DNA from: Lumnitzera littorea
Lineage: Eukaryota > Streptophyta > Magnoliopsida > Myrtales > Combretaceae
NCBI GenBank assembly: GCA_024138015.1
Contig: JAMXBB010000010.1
Span: forward strand, 83,861,958-83,925,957
DNA length: 64,000 nt
Direction of reading: 5' to 3'
The translations under genes were made by a program, and so were the position numbers. The notes beneath the pieces are model-generated. The model saw only the letters and a list, made by a program, of their open reading frames with translations, had not been told where the DNA came from and did no database searches. How positions within the stretch are numbered: the stretch's first letter is position 1; each line of letters opens with the position of its first letter. Positions 1-11,957 of this stretch are shown in pieces.

Positions 1-756
1 GGTACGAAGTTAAAGGAGATGAGTCGACCAGAACCTAGAGACTAATGAAGAGATTGATGAATCAATGATTCATGCCTACCTATTTCAAGCAAGAGATGCT
101 TCATGTCTTTTAACACCTGAGGCAAGGTTGCAATAGTGTTGAAGAGTATCTACAAGAGTTTGAGACTTGATGACTAGATGTGAAATTGTTGAGCCATAAG
201 ATCAAGCCATTGCTAGGTTCTTGAGTGGTTTAAGAGATGATATTGCCAATGTGGTCGAGCTCTAGCCATTCAATTCAATGGACAAGTTAATCAATTTAGC
301 AATAAGAGTAAAGCACCAAAGGAGAAGAAGACACCTTAAGTTGACTAGCCGACCTCAATAATGTAGCCTTGAGCTTGATAGGAATGAAGAAAGGAAGAAA
401 ATCAAGAAGAAATTTGAGAAAGGAGAGTCTATCCAAAATGACCTGGTTGATACCAAGAAGGTAGAGAAGGTAAAGTTCTTAGCATTAAGGCTCAAGAAGT
501 TACGTACTTCAAGTGCTTAAGATATGGACATACTGCCTCCCAATGCTTGAATAAGAGAGTTATGGTCTTGAAAAGAGAAGGACCTAATATACAATTAGAG
601 AGCCAAAGTGATAAGAGCTTGGAAAGTAAGAAGGAAGAGGTGAACATCTATTCAGACATAGGTGAGCTCTTAGCCATGATGAACTTATAAGTAGACCTAA
701 AAGAAGGCTTAGGTAAAAGGGAGAACTTATTTTAGATCTGATGTTCGGTGAAAGGT
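1..756 (+). pseudogene. Ty3/gypsy gag remnant (outer element, first half)
   Basis: A decayed gag reads on the plus strand through stops and frame changes. Around 140-170 it reads SVEEYLQEFET, the typical end of a retrotransposon gag domain. At 511-552 a zinc knuckle reads YFKCLRYGHTASQC, so the first cysteine of the CCHC motif has become tyrosine. An acidic stretch follows, then a protease lead-in at about 715-756. The reading stops exactly where the inner LTR begins (757) and resumes at 14593 with the protease, so both pieces belong to one element. The start of the gag lies outside the window. No intact frame longer than a few dozen codons remains. Confidence 0.75.
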
Positions 757-1440
757 TGATACGAAACGCTGCCTAAAAACCGAAGGTCATTAGAGCAAGC
801 ACAAAACATAGCAAACATTAAACCTACGAATAGGTATTTAGGAATTGAATGACGATGTTGAGGCTAATGAATAAGGAGTTTTGAATGTGAATGTGAATGG
901 ATTTTACACATCAAAACACAAACACAAATAGGGTTTAAGCTTAAAAGAGGGTTCGGTGTAACCCATAAACACTAAATCAATACTCAAGCTCAAATAAAGG
1001 TTAGATGCGACTCACTAACTCGCTCAAATGAAAAGGTTCATCACAATCTTTTAAAGAAGATTGATAAGAATGTAAGAAAGATTAAGGAGAAAACAACACT
1101 GGATAATCAAGCGTAAGCTTAACAAGCTCATGAGAGATAATTCTTTGAAGTGTATTCTTGATATTGATAGTTATAAGATGATCAAAGCTGCTGCTGCTTA
1201 CAAAATGTTGCTATTTATAGTAAACCCTAAAACCCTAATGGCAAAAATGTAAATAAGTATAAGGCCTTAAACCCTAAAGATTAGGCTGACGACTAAAAAT
1301 AAAGAAAATATTTACAAGTGTATAAAATTGTGCATTTAAGGAAGCAAGTAGGCTTGTGGATCATCCAACCATCTTAGAATTGGTCGGATCCAAACCTGGT
1401 GAAGTCAACAGTTGGATATCTTGGCTTGAGTTGAGGTTGC
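757..1440 (-). repeat. 3' LTR of inner element, distal part
   Basis: This stretch aligns base by base, with point changes and small indels, to 13675-14270. Shared landmarks include the TGATACGAAA start, a doubled 'gaatgtgaatgtgaatg' and 'tattcttgatattgatag'. Homology stops near 1440 and continues at 7697, which marks the insertion point of the 1441-7696 block. Confidence 0.8.
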
Positions 1441-1867
1441 TTGGTATAGGCAAGTGTACCTGTCAAATTGTAATAGTAGATTAAGTCCGAATATCGATCC
1501 CTTAAATACTTTGGCTATTAATACTCACTAGATCTCTATTATCTAACCAGCAAATTAAATTTCAAGAAACTTAAAAACCTAAATTAGATTACAGCAACTA
1601 ATAGATTAACATCTAATTAAGAATTATTTAAGAACTTAAACAAGAAAGCAATAAGATTATAAACTACTTCAAGATTCGCGAAAAACTTATTTAGATCTTT
1701 GCTTCCCCTAAATCTAACACGTGATTTTCATAAAGATAATCTAATTTATACTTTAATCTTTCTTGATTAGGAGAATTCTTTATTAAAGTTAATCACTTTC
1801 TCAAGCCAATTAACCCTGACCCTAATAGAATCACCTATTAGAATCTCTTCTCAATAGCATGATCTAA

Positions 1868-2625
1868 GATTGCATTATTGAACAACAAATTCTCTATGCT
1901 TTAATTTAAAATTCTAGAAGGATCTTACAAATTATCTCTAATCTTACAACAACCCTCATCAACTATGCCTAGATCTAATCTTAAATCTCTCGATTCTCTT
2001 ATAAGATATCAAACTCTAGATTACTACTTGTGGAAATAATAACGTAAATCATGAAGCAAACATAGTTGAACTAAGAAAAGACTAAAGAATAAAATTAATC
2101 AAACAATAATCATATCACATGAATAGATTTAGGTTCTACAAGATCTAGATATCAAAGATCTCCTCACTATACATTGCAAAATAAGAATCTAAAAACAAAG
2201 AGTAGAAAATTGTAGGAAAGAAAATCATGAAGTCTAAAGAAAAATTGAATCTTGAATTCTTGATGATCCTCCTGCTCTTTAAGTGTTCATATATTGAAAA
2301 GCTCTCCAAAATTTATGTCCAGTAAGTTCCTCTTCTTAAATAGACCCTAACAAGGCTTTATATATGAAGAGATAAAAAATAAGTCGACCAAAAAAGACAT
2401 AACTGAAGACATGATTGTATCTTTTGGTCATGTACTTAACTGTGCTATAAGTTGAAAATAAGCTCCAAATACGCCTGAAAATAACATAGTCATGTCCTTT
2501 GGTTGATTTAATCTTTAAACCTTCATAACTTGCTCATTTTAGCTCTGATTTGAGTGAAATTTATTCCTATCTTCTCATTTTCTCGCATGGAAACTGACCA
2601 AAATTTACACTTAACCCAAAAAGAT
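1868..2625 (+). repeat. Direct repeat, left copy
   Basis: Closely matches 6844-7600 in the same orientation. Shared landmarks are 'aagattgcattattgaacaa', 'ctcttataagatatcaaact' and 'gatttgagtgaaattt'. The two copies flank about 4.2 kb of other sequence, as LTRs would, but the left copy has about 430 extra bases before it (1441-1867) that the right copy lacks. Either the right copy is a 5'-truncated LTR or the pair arose by another duplication. Confidence 0.7.
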
Positions 2626-3415
2626 TCAACTTATAAATCTAATCAATTTTCTTTAAATAACTTCCTTAACTCTTATACTCAATCTTTTTTCCTAATGTCC
2701 AAAGGACATAAAGTACCAAAGTTCATAAGCTAATCTATGTAAATTAAAGTTTAACCGGGTCATTTAATTAAGGATTCCATACTCAAGATTAGATTTAACA
2801 TCTTATCAATTGGAAAAGAGTCATAAAAATTTTAACCTACTTAGCCAAAATGTATATAGCCCTCTCTTCATTCTTGGTATGCGTCATAATTTAGAGCAAA
2901 TGCATACTACATCTACTCGTCCTCTAATCATCCCTTTAATACATGTATTCATTGGGAAGGCTTCGAATTTACCAAAATTTATGTTATTAATTATGCACAT
3001 TATTTAAGGACAATTGTATTGGCAATGGGAAAGGATTTCACTCTTCTGACGAACCAAGACCAATCCATACTAACTAGCCCTCATATTAGTAGTGAGAAAG
3101 AACCTTACCCTTTTAAGGGATCAAGGCTGATCCATACTAACTCATTCTTCTAACTTATTGTAGCATTAGCAACATAATTCAACCTTGCTCATCTAATGAA
3201 CTAAGGTGAATCCTTACCAATTTTTCCTTTTTGTTATAGATTATTCATTCATTTATATTACTTTCTACCTCTAACTATTTCAAGTTTCTAGGGGTTTCTC
3301 AAAAGAAAAATTTTATTTGTTTGTTTACTAAGGATTATAGGGCTTGATCGCTTCTAAATAGAGCTACCGAGTCTTACAATTTAAATTCATATATTTTATC
3401 TTTAACTCAATTTAA
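2626..3415. other. Non-coding repeat interior
   Basis: AT-rich sequence without a credible gene. A short motif of the type 'ccttacccttttaaggg' followed by 'ccatactaactca' (about 3102-3145) resembles the imperfect repeats at 5441-5645, which supports a shared origin of the two halves of this insertion. An open frame of 65 codons at 2810-3007 has no recognisable feature. Confidence 0.4.
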
Positions 3416-5440
3416 CAAGCAAGTGTACCAATCGTTTTATAGTATGGATGAGTATAGGGTCGTCTCCACTAGGAAAAGGATTTAAACACTAGTACTAATT
3501 ATTCTTCCTATTAACTAGCAACCGAATGATTTCATGAAGTTATTTAACTGATTTCTACCATTAAATTGTACTAATTCTACATTTACACCAAAAGAGCACA
3601 ACAAATAAGATTATAACACGAAAACAACAAATTACAAAGCAAGTTTACTCCATCATATTAACATGGCTTATGAACTATCTATCTTAACAATTACTCATTT
3701 GCAGGAATTCTCTACTCATGAGTATTCTTCTTAGAATTACTCAATTCTAATTCCGATTGTATTCCTTAAAATCTCTTCTCAAAGAATGGATAAGTCAAGA
3801 CTGTATTAGAATCTTACTAATCCTTCAATTCCATACAACATGCAACGAACTTTCTAAAAATATCTATATTAACAGGAGTAAGTTGTTCTAGTGACTAAGA
3901 TCTATTCAATGGAATCATTTCTTAACATATTTCATTGAAATCTTCTACAAGATTGTGTTATGCACTACACTATCTCAACTTGTATGAAGTTCTAATCACT
4001 AGAAATGTGTAATCATTAGGAATGACAAAAATTCAAAATACATTCATGTTAAAATGACTTTGTAAACCTTGATTTATCACTCACACATGATAGAAAAAGA
4101 ACAAAGACAAAGAAATATAATAAAAGAATTAAAACACAACATGAAAGAAGAGAGAAAAATAAAACCCCTTTTGATTATCTTAAAGGATTCTGATGCAAAA
4201 TATACAGATACTTGATTCTTCATAATTCTCTCAAAGTTAGTAAAGAATGTTACACAAAACTTACGTTACGTTTCCACTATACTAAGACACAAATAACAAA
4301 TTTAATGGAATTTGATGATCCGTTGTATTTCTTGATGGTGTTCGTTTTGATGTCATTCTCTCCCTCTATCTAAAAGTTGTAGTATATTTACACTTGACTC
4401 ATGAAAGACTCGAAAATATACCACTTTAAGATGTTGCTTGATGTTAAGATATGTTTCACATATTGGTTCATGTGAAAAAGTTGAAGAAAAACAGTTATGT
4501 TAACTCCCAATATGCCTATAACTTAGGGTATGATAGCCTCAGAAACAAAAAATCTACACTAATCACGGCCGTGACAACAAACGTGAACTCTTCATTACTT
4601 CATCACATCTTATCATGTCTGTGATTGAAGACGTAATCACCCTCTTAATATTCAATCATGGGCATAATTGATAGGGAGATCATCAGTACTTCCTCAATTA
4701 TGTCGGTAACGAAGGGCGTAATCAATGCAGGCCATCCTAAATTTTCATCATCATGCTCATGATTAAGTGAATCTTGGTTCTACTTCAAGGTTTTCTTCTC
4801 CTTAAGACTGTGATTGCCTTTAAATTCATTGTTTTTGTGTAAACTTCATCTCTTTGCTCTTAATTCATCTAAAATCAATACATTATACAATTAAGTACCA
4901 AAAACTTAAGAATTGAGTCACAATTATGAACTATTTATGCCTAAATATGTCTTCAAAGTGTAAAGTAATTTACTCTTATCAAATTTCTTCACACTTAAGC
5001 TTTGCTTGTCCTCAAGCAAATATTTAAAAACAAACAATTGCATATTTGACAAAGCAGTGCCAAAGGATTAACTTTGTGCCTACTACATTGTGTTCTTAAA
5101 ATATATAACTCAATATTTTAAGACTAATCAGAGTAAAACACACTTCACCTTTACTATTTAATGGTAGCTTCCAAAGGTACAAAATCTACACAAAGTCACA
5201 TAGAACAAAAGAAAATTGGTTATGCTTCATCCACTTTTGTAAGTGTATAAAAAACCTTTCGATTACTTCTTAAGCACAATAATCTAGAAGAAAAGTACAT
5301 TGCATCCATTTTTCTCTTGTATTTCTACTTCTTCTATTGAATCTCTCCTAAAAACAACTTACACATTATATTTTCAATTTTTCTTTTCTTTCTTTCTTTT
5401 TTTTTTAACAAGGATAAAGACCGAAGACTAGCAGCGGTGT

Positions 5441-5645
5441 CAAACTTTGCTCTTCTAAGGGCCATCCTTACTAACTCGATTATAAGTATAAAGATTAGTA
5501 ATGGAGTTTAACTTCACTCTTCTAAGGGACCAAAGCCTGCCCTTACTAACTTGATCCTTATATATCTTTATTGTAAAGTTATAAAGACAAAAATTAGCAG
5601 AAGGGTCAAACTTTGCTCTTTTAAGGAACCAAAGCCTACCCTTGA
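5441..5645. repeat. Three imperfect repeats
   Basis: Three occurrences of a 'caaactttgctcttctaagg' type segment start at about 5441, 5510 and 5606, the last two followed by 'accaaagcct' and 'cccttactaac'-like text. Spacing is uneven (about 70 and 96 bases), so this is a degenerate local duplication and not a clean satellite. Confidence 0.5.
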
Positions 5646-6399
5646 ACACTTTAATTTACTCTATTTTAAAGAAATTCTCAAGAAGCATCAATAAGTGAAT
5701 CATTTTATTTGCTCTTTTCATTCAAGATTAAATGAGCTCTAAAAGTAATTGACAAGTACATATACTACTTAGTAAGTTTAGAAACACAACCATTTAACCT
5801 TACACTAAAGACTACGATTCACTTCTAACCTTTAAATTCATTCATTAAATGGTAAGAAAGTGTGTTTCACTTAAATTTTATCTCACAATTTTGATCATGT
5901 ACACTAAGTCTACAAAAAGTGAGTAAGGCACAAAATTAACTCACAAAATTGATTACTTTTTTGTCAAATCCACAATCTTATTAAGTCAATTCATAACTTC
6001 AAACAAACAAATAGCTTAAGTGAAAGACTTTTGATAAACAAGGTTTACTCTTCCCTACAGTTAGTGAGAGACATAGTCCCCAATGTTTGAGGAAAGTAAA
6101 CATAGAATAGGCATAGAAAAGGAACAACTAGAAAAATGAAAAACAATAAACAATGAGAACTGGACTTCCTTAATATATGAAGTTTAACCAATTCATTGAG
6201 CAGTAAACCATCAAATAGTACATCCTTCAAACACCATGACAAATTGAATAACAAAAGAGACACCTGACCATTAAGACAAAATAAAAACAAAATACAACAA
6301 ACACATGATATGAGAGTCACATTAATAGTACATCAGTGAGGTTAAGCTCTTAACTAGATAATCAGTCTAAAACTAAACAAAATAAAACAAAAGAAAGAA

Positions 6400-6840
6400 A
6401 ACAAGTCAGTCATCTTCGGCATCCGTCTCTTAATCAGAGCTGTCTTTGTCCTCCCCAGATGACTCATCTTCACTGTCATTCTTAGCTCCTTGTCCTGCTA
6501 CTTCTTGCTAGGTTCCTTAAGTATCCTCTTCATCATCATTATCTTCTTCTTCTGACTCTTCCTCCTCATCACTAAAGTCTTCTTCTTCTAACTCTTCATC
6601 TCCTTCTTCTTCTTCTTGCAAAGCACTAACTGGTAGGGGAACTGGAGGTTGACTAGGACCCCGTGTCCTCTTGGGTTTGAGGATAAGAGAAATAAGAGGG
6701 AATGGCCACTCCCACTTTGGTGGTGATGTTTTTCAAGAGTTCAACAATTCCCTTTTGAGTCTCTTTAATCTCAACTACTTCAATTTCTAATCACTTCAAA
6801 TTACCAACTAAGAAGCTTGATGTAGATGGCGCGAAATTCG
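6400..6840 (-). pseudogene. Acidic C-terminal remnant of a plant transposon protein
   Basis: Read on the minus strand, this stretch gives a basic and proline-rich segment (around KPKRTRGPSQPPVPLP), then long runs of glutamate, aspartate and serine, ending at a stop near 6410. A helix-like segment (ETQKGIVELLKN) lies just upstream. Proteins with the 'putative plant transposon protein' domain often end in such a tail, which is the basis for the call. The N-terminal domain is absent because the sequence is cut at 6843. Frame changes are needed, so this is not a working gene. Confidence 0.45.
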
Positions 6841-6843
6841 AAA

Positions 6844-7600
6844 GATTGCATTATTGAACAACGAATTCTCTATACTTTAATTTAAAATTTTAAAAGGATC
6901 TTACAAATTATCTCTAATCTTGCAACAAAACTCATCAACAATGCCTAGATCTAATTATATAAGAAATCTCTCGATTCTCTTATAAGATATCAAACTCTAG
7001 ATTACTACTCATGGGAATAATAACCTAAATCATGAAGCAAATGTAGCTGAACCAAGAAAAGACTAAAGAATTAAATTAATCAAACAAAATTCATATCACA
7101 TGAATAGATCTAGGTTCTACAAGACCTAGATATCAAAGATTTATTCACTATAGAGCGTAAATTAAGAATTTAAAAACAAAAAGTAGAAAATTGTAGGAAA
7201 GAAAATTATGAAGTTTAAAGGAAAATTGAATCTTACATTCTTGATGATCCTCTCGCTCCTTAAGTGTTCTCGTTTTGAAAAGCTCTCTAAAATTTATGTC
7301 CAACAAGTTTTTATTCTTCAATAAACCTTAACAAAACTTTATATATGAAGAGATAAAAAATAGATCAACTGGAAAAGACAAGATTGGGGACACGACCAAG
7401 GACATGACCGTATCTTTTGGTCATGTACTTGATTGTACTACATATTGAAAATAAGCTCTAAATTCATATGGAAACAATAGAGTCATGTCATTTGATTATA
7501 TCGATCTTCAAACCTTCATAACTTACTCATTTTAGCCCCGATTTGAGTGAAATTTGTTCCCATCTTTTCATTTTCTTGCATAAATCACTTCAAAACCTAA
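6844..7600 (+). repeat. Direct repeat, right copy
   Basis: Partner of 1868-2625. Similarity fades after about 7600; the remaining 96 bases up to the LTR junction at 7697 are AT-rich and unassigned. Confidence 0.7.
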
Positions 7601-7696
7601 AAAGAAAAATTTTAATTAATTAAGTATTATTATCTAAAAATAAACTCAAATTTTTAGGAAAATCATCAAGAATCATTATGTAAAATATGTGCATTT

Positions 7697-7995
7697 AAGA
7701 ACTCATCCTATCATGCTTAACTGAGCTGCTAATGAAATTGGCCTACAATTGCCGGACTCATGCATTGGTTGTCAAGACATCTAGGTTTTTTACCAAGCTC
7801 CTATTTGCCAAGCTAGCCTTCTTCCTTGGAACCTCTTTTAGTTAGCATTAGGCTCATTAGAGGTCGGCAACACTTCTGCTTCTCTCATCCCATCTATCCT
7901 TATTTCCTCCCTTCCGTTGGCCTTTTCTTTAGGTTAGTCTTGGCTTGGCACAAGTCGGCCATAGCCTGGAGGGGATTAGAGGCTGATTCCTATCA
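7697..7995 (-). repeat. 3' LTR of inner element, proximal part
   Basis: Aligns to 14270-14592 of the 5' LTR, sharing 'cttcttccttggaacctc' and the terminal CTATCA. Read on the minus strand, the LTR starts at 7995 with TGATAGGAAT. Together with 757-1440 it rebuilds one LTR of roughly 0.9-1.0 kb. Confidence 0.8.
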
Positions 7996-8109
7996 TCACT
8001 GCTAGGTCAAAAAGAAGTCATCCTCAAATTTAGATAGTAAGCACGTGCTTGGATACCAAACAGGCTCCTTTTTCCCTTCTTCTTTACCATAAGCGTCGGG
8101 CTCTTTAGT

Positions 8110-8400
8110 ATTTCCTCAACATACCGTCCTTCTAAATTGTATAAGCATTGAAGAAGCCTTCATGGATCACTCTTTGGTCATATTCCCAAGGTCAGCCAAG
8201 AATCAAATTGCCTGCATTCATTGGCACCATGTCAAAATCAAGCTCTTTTATGTACATGGACCATACCCTTATCATTAAACCACTTAAGTCCATAAAGTCT
8301 GCAGTAAGGGTAGGTCGGCAATTTCATCTTAGTTGCTAGCTTGGCAAAAATGATGTTGGTGCAACTTCCTCCATCAACAACAAGGGAACAAGTCTTCCTA
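8110..8400 (-). pseudogene. Retropepsin remnant of inner gypsy element
   Basis: The minus strand reads KTCSLVVDGGSCTNIIFAKL from about 8400, followed by KMKLPTYP and GLKWFNDKGMVHV, the usual layout of a plant gypsy aspartic protease in which the catalytic D-S/T-G appears as DGGS. The same segment is present on the plus strand at 14598-14790, which shows the two elements are related. After the protease only about 115 bases separate it from the 3' LTR, so reverse transcriptase and integrase are missing. The solo LTR at 8406 separates it from its gag. Confidence 0.7.
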
Positions 8401-8940
8401 TTTACCGTAAGCCCTTAAAATTGAGTTTAGGACAACCGAGCCTAAATTTAGGGTCTTTAGGGAAAGTTATTTAATTGAACCAAAACTTTACAACTAAAAT
8501 AGAAAAGTTAGTTGAGGTAATACAATGAAATTAGATTTTAGAAATACTGACCCAAAATTTAAATTTTGTCCTTAGAAGTAGAATTATTTAATATAACATT
8601 AAAATATTCGAAACCCTTAAAACCGAGCTCAAATTGCGATGAGAATTTAGAGATAAGTTAATTAAACTATAAAAGAAGCTAATATAGTATAATATACCAT
8701 ATGGATATATGCGTATTTTTATGAGTATACTCGATATAAATAATAATTATACTTGTAAATTATCCTTAAATTATGTAATTATATATATATTGCATTGAAT
8801 TCATAAAATTTATTAAGAGAATATATCCTAAAATCAAAGATATGTTAGAAATTTAATTATATGAGTAAAGTTATATATTATACGTGATATTTACATAGGG
8901 TATATACTTATATACTAATTAAATGACTAATGTGAACATG

Positions 8941-8964
8941 ATATATATATATATATATATATAT
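8941..8964. repeat. (AT)12 microsatellite
   Basis: Uninterrupted AT dinucleotides inside the solo LTR. Confidence 0.95.
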
Positions 8965-9166
8965 TATTTAACTAAAATATGTACCAAAGTGATCCAAAAT
9001 GAAACAAATTATGGCCGAAAACACCTAGAATTCATAGTAACAACCTAAAAACAAATCAAAGCTAAGTCAAAAGTAAATTCTCTTCAAATAGCCACCACCT
9101 ACTTATATGGAAGGAGGGAAAAACAAAGAAAAAAAAATTCCAAGTGCAAAACCAACTCCCAACTGG

Positions 9167-9177
9167 TATATATAGGG
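9167..9177 (+). promoter_or_regulatory. Possible LTR TATA box
   Basis: TATATATAGGG lies about 760 bases into the LTR and is followed about 40 bases later by a change to mixed-composition leader-like sequence. Position and context suit an LTR promoter; no other promoter evidence is visible. Confidence 0.35.
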
Positions 9178-10650
9178 TCCCTCACATCAGATTAAACACT
9201 TTAGGAGCCAAGTTGCTTAGGAAAAAAATTCGGGAAAAATTTCTACAAAAATAGAAGGAAAATTGAAAAAATAGGGAAACCACCGTGCCGAACACAAACG
9301 ATCACTTGGGAACAAACCCAACTGTCCACCACCAGTTAAGGTCGTGTCTAGGCCGTCCGATACACCCCCACCACCCCATGACCGCCGAAGACACCAAGAA
9401 CAGCGAGGTCAAATTCTTGCTTTATTTTTCAATAATTCATAAAAAATATCAAATCTACCTAGAAAATTATGAAAAAAATTATACTTAGGTTATTTTGAAC
9501 ATGATTTTATGCGAAATTTTTATTTTTTAAAAATTCATAATATTTAATATACTTTCTTAAGAAATCTACTATTCATCCGAATTTAGAATTATAAAATAAA
9601 TATATTAAATGATATTGTTTCTAGCTAAAAATTTTTGTATAGGATGTGTATGATATATAGATAACTTTTATGTAGCCCAAATTTTTATTTGATTGTTTTT
9701 AACATTTATTGCATTTTTTGGCCTAAAAATAGCTCGAAAATAAGCTAAAATTATAAATTAAATAGGAAATTATAAAATTAATTGATGAAATGGACATATA
9801 CTGATCTCTAGTGAATAATAACAATGTGGGATCAGAATGAAATTTATTTGGTGTAAAAATAACCATAATTGAGTAATTTAGGATAATTTAGGGGTAAAAT
9901 CGTAAATACGAATATATAGGCGGTAGGTCAGAAACTTGAAACCAAGTGATAACTGAATTTCTTATATTTTTAGGAATCTATAGAAATTTTCAAGGAATTA
10001 TTTGGTAACTCAAATTATTTATTACGAATTTACTTAGTAAAATGGCTTAAATTACAGGTCGAGGCATATTTTTAATATTAATAAGTTAAAATGAATTAAA
10101 TAGTTAAATAAAAACTATGTGCGTGATTATTGATCAATTAGGATTAAATTATTACTTTTATTATATTTATGGATATTTTTTGATCGAGATATACTCTAGG
10201 TATATTAGGGTTAGATAATACTCATATTGTAAAGTTATATGGATAAATTAGGTAAAATGCAATTTAATAACGTAAATTACGTATAATATGATAATATTTA
10301 TATAGATACGTATAACTGTATTAAAAACTCGAATTATCTATTAAAAGTTGTCTTTAGAAACAAGACTCGTAAAACATGTTGTTAGGTCTGTACAAACCCA
10401 ACGACACTAATTTTATTAAAATCGAACAATTTTAGGCAATATAACCTAAAACTTTATCATATTCTAGAATATACGTATTTCGGTAACTCTACCAGAATTA
10501 CAACGTAATTTAATAAATTAAAAGTACATTTCAATACGATCGAAACGATATGTAATACGTAATACGTAATAGTATAGGTTACGTATATTATTGATAATTA
10601 ACAAATTAACTCGATATATAATAATAATATTACTATAAATTATGTAAATA

Positions 10651-10670
10651 ATATATATATATATATATAT
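10651..10670. repeat. (AT)10 microsatellite
   Basis: Uninterrupted AT dinucleotides inside the solo LTR. Confidence 0.95.
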
Positions 10671-11957
10671 AACTGTTTTAGATCAAACCCTAATGTTTTT
10701 GTAATTATTACGAAGACTGAAATTGGGTCTTTTGTGTAAATAGGATCTTCAAGTACAAAGACGGATGAAGACTCAAGTCAGCAGTAGTAAGCATCTAAAC
10801 AAGTAAGTTAGAACCGTAGCTTCACCACCTATTGGGATACTGTATTAAAGTATCCAGAAACTTAAGCGTACTTTTGGCTATGTTTATAGTTAGTTGATTA
10901 TGCGAATGTTGTGTAAGTGTATGATACTCAGTTGTGATAAGAGTTGAACTCTTTAGTGTGTTATTTTATATGTTCACATTGTTTTTATATTGTATGAACT
11001 TATCTGGCCACCTCTAATTAAAATTAACGTCTATTTAACTAAAACAAAACTGGACATGCTTAACACTCATTAGAGGAAAAGATTAAGAGTATCAGGCCAA
11101 ATACCGACTTCCTTCGATGACGATAGCTAAAATGGTCCTTTCCTCATCCTTAATCAAACTAAGTAGCAAGCAAAGAGGTCATAGCAAGGGCGGGCGCCGT
11201 GGTTCAAAGGCGTTCATGGGAGGAGAGTGTTCTCTATTGCATAAGCTCAGGTTTGGTTTAACTTGAGTTACGATGAAACTCCTTAATTCGGGTTGGAGCA
11301 AATTTAATTTTTCTAACCTCACAGTAGACCGGATAACATTATGCGATATTTCATTTTATTGATTACATTGCATTTCATCATCATTAATAACCTTGCTTGT
11401 GATTATCTAGTACTCTTTTGTCTCCATCCTACTTACTGAGCTAGTTGTGCTCACATTTTATAGACTTTTTTGTAGGTGTTGAGTGAGGTCAAGTTGTTTT
11501 AATACTGCCGTTCCTAGGTTAGTGTGTTGCTATTTAGGAAAGTGAGGAACAAAGAATCAACTGAACTTAGGCTTTTGACTTTTTTTTTTAGTTTTTGAGG
11601 AAACTAATTGGGAATTCCCTAGGACGCCCACTTGTTTCCTAACTTATTATATATATATATACGACAAAACTTGTGGTTTTCAATAAACTCTTATTGTAAA
11701 CTTTAACTTTGGATGTGAAATGTTTGTATAAATATTGTTATGGCACGAGATAATAGATTGTATAGAATAGGTATTTTGTAAAGCTACCATAGGTTTAGTT
11801 ATTAATAGGTATCAGAACAGACGTTTTAAGCTGGTTGAGTTGTGCACACCTTATGTGAACTGTATCTACGATAGTAGTTGTAAGGTCAGGTTCTATCTTA
11901 GGATAGTTTACACGGTAGGACTTTTATGACTCCTCCTATTCAGGGTGTGACATTTAC

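Larger units (their letters stand above)
3416..6843. mobile_element. Second related element in the compound insertion
   Basis: It opens with 'caagtgtacc' followed by sequence resembling the start of the block at 1441, including a 'gagtatagggtcgtctcc' stretch. A 'gcttgtcctcaagca' palindrome-like motif lies at 5007-5021 and three imperfect repeats at 5441-5645. A minus-strand acidic coding remnant ends the block, which stops abruptly at 6843 where the right direct repeat begins. Family assignment is open; the layout suits a Ty3/gypsy-related, largely non-coding element. Confidence 0.45.
1441..7696. mobile_element. Compound insertion inside the inner 3' LTR
   Basis: The LTR alignment breaks at about 1440 and resumes at about 7697, so 6.2 kb was inserted. 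Inside are a direct repeat pair (1868-2625 and 6844-7600), two occurrences of a related edge motif containing 'caagtgtacc' (1449 and 3421), and a minus-strand acidic coding remnant near 6400-6840. The pattern suggests two related non-coding-rich retroelements, one inside or beside the other. No reverse transcriptase, integrase or transposase motif is visible. I could not find a clean target duplication at the outer edges, so the exact ends are uncertain by some ten bases. Confidence 0.55.
8406..11952 (+). mobile_element. Large solo LTR (about 3.5 kb) with 5-bp target duplication
   Basis: Perfect TTTAC lies on both sides (8401-8405 and 11953-11957). The ends read CGTAAGCCC (TG probably mutated to CG) and GGGTGTGACA, as expected for an LTR of the TGTAACGCCC...GTTACA kind. 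Deleting it rejoins the gag end and protease of the host element. It holds a TATATATAGGG box near 9167 followed by a leader-like region, several AT microsatellites and no polyprotein. A related copy lies at 46490-50205. A short non-coding element is the alternative to a solo LTR; the length is long but within the range known for gypsy LTRs. Confidence 0.7.

Noticed and set aside
1220..1285. aaaccctaaa words resembling plant telomere repeats (also near 58000)
   Set aside because: Only one or two units each, within LTR or single-copy DNA; not an interstitial telomere array.
3418..3500. The repeated 'caagtgtacc' edges considered as Helitron or satellite ends
   Set aside because: No CTRR hairpin end, no tandem arrangement and no replicase text; kept only as edges of an unassigned element.
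6045..6320. 91-codon minus-strand hydrophobic frame
   Set aside because: No family resemblance, lies in a non-coding repeat interior, and hydrophobicity follows from AT-rich composition.
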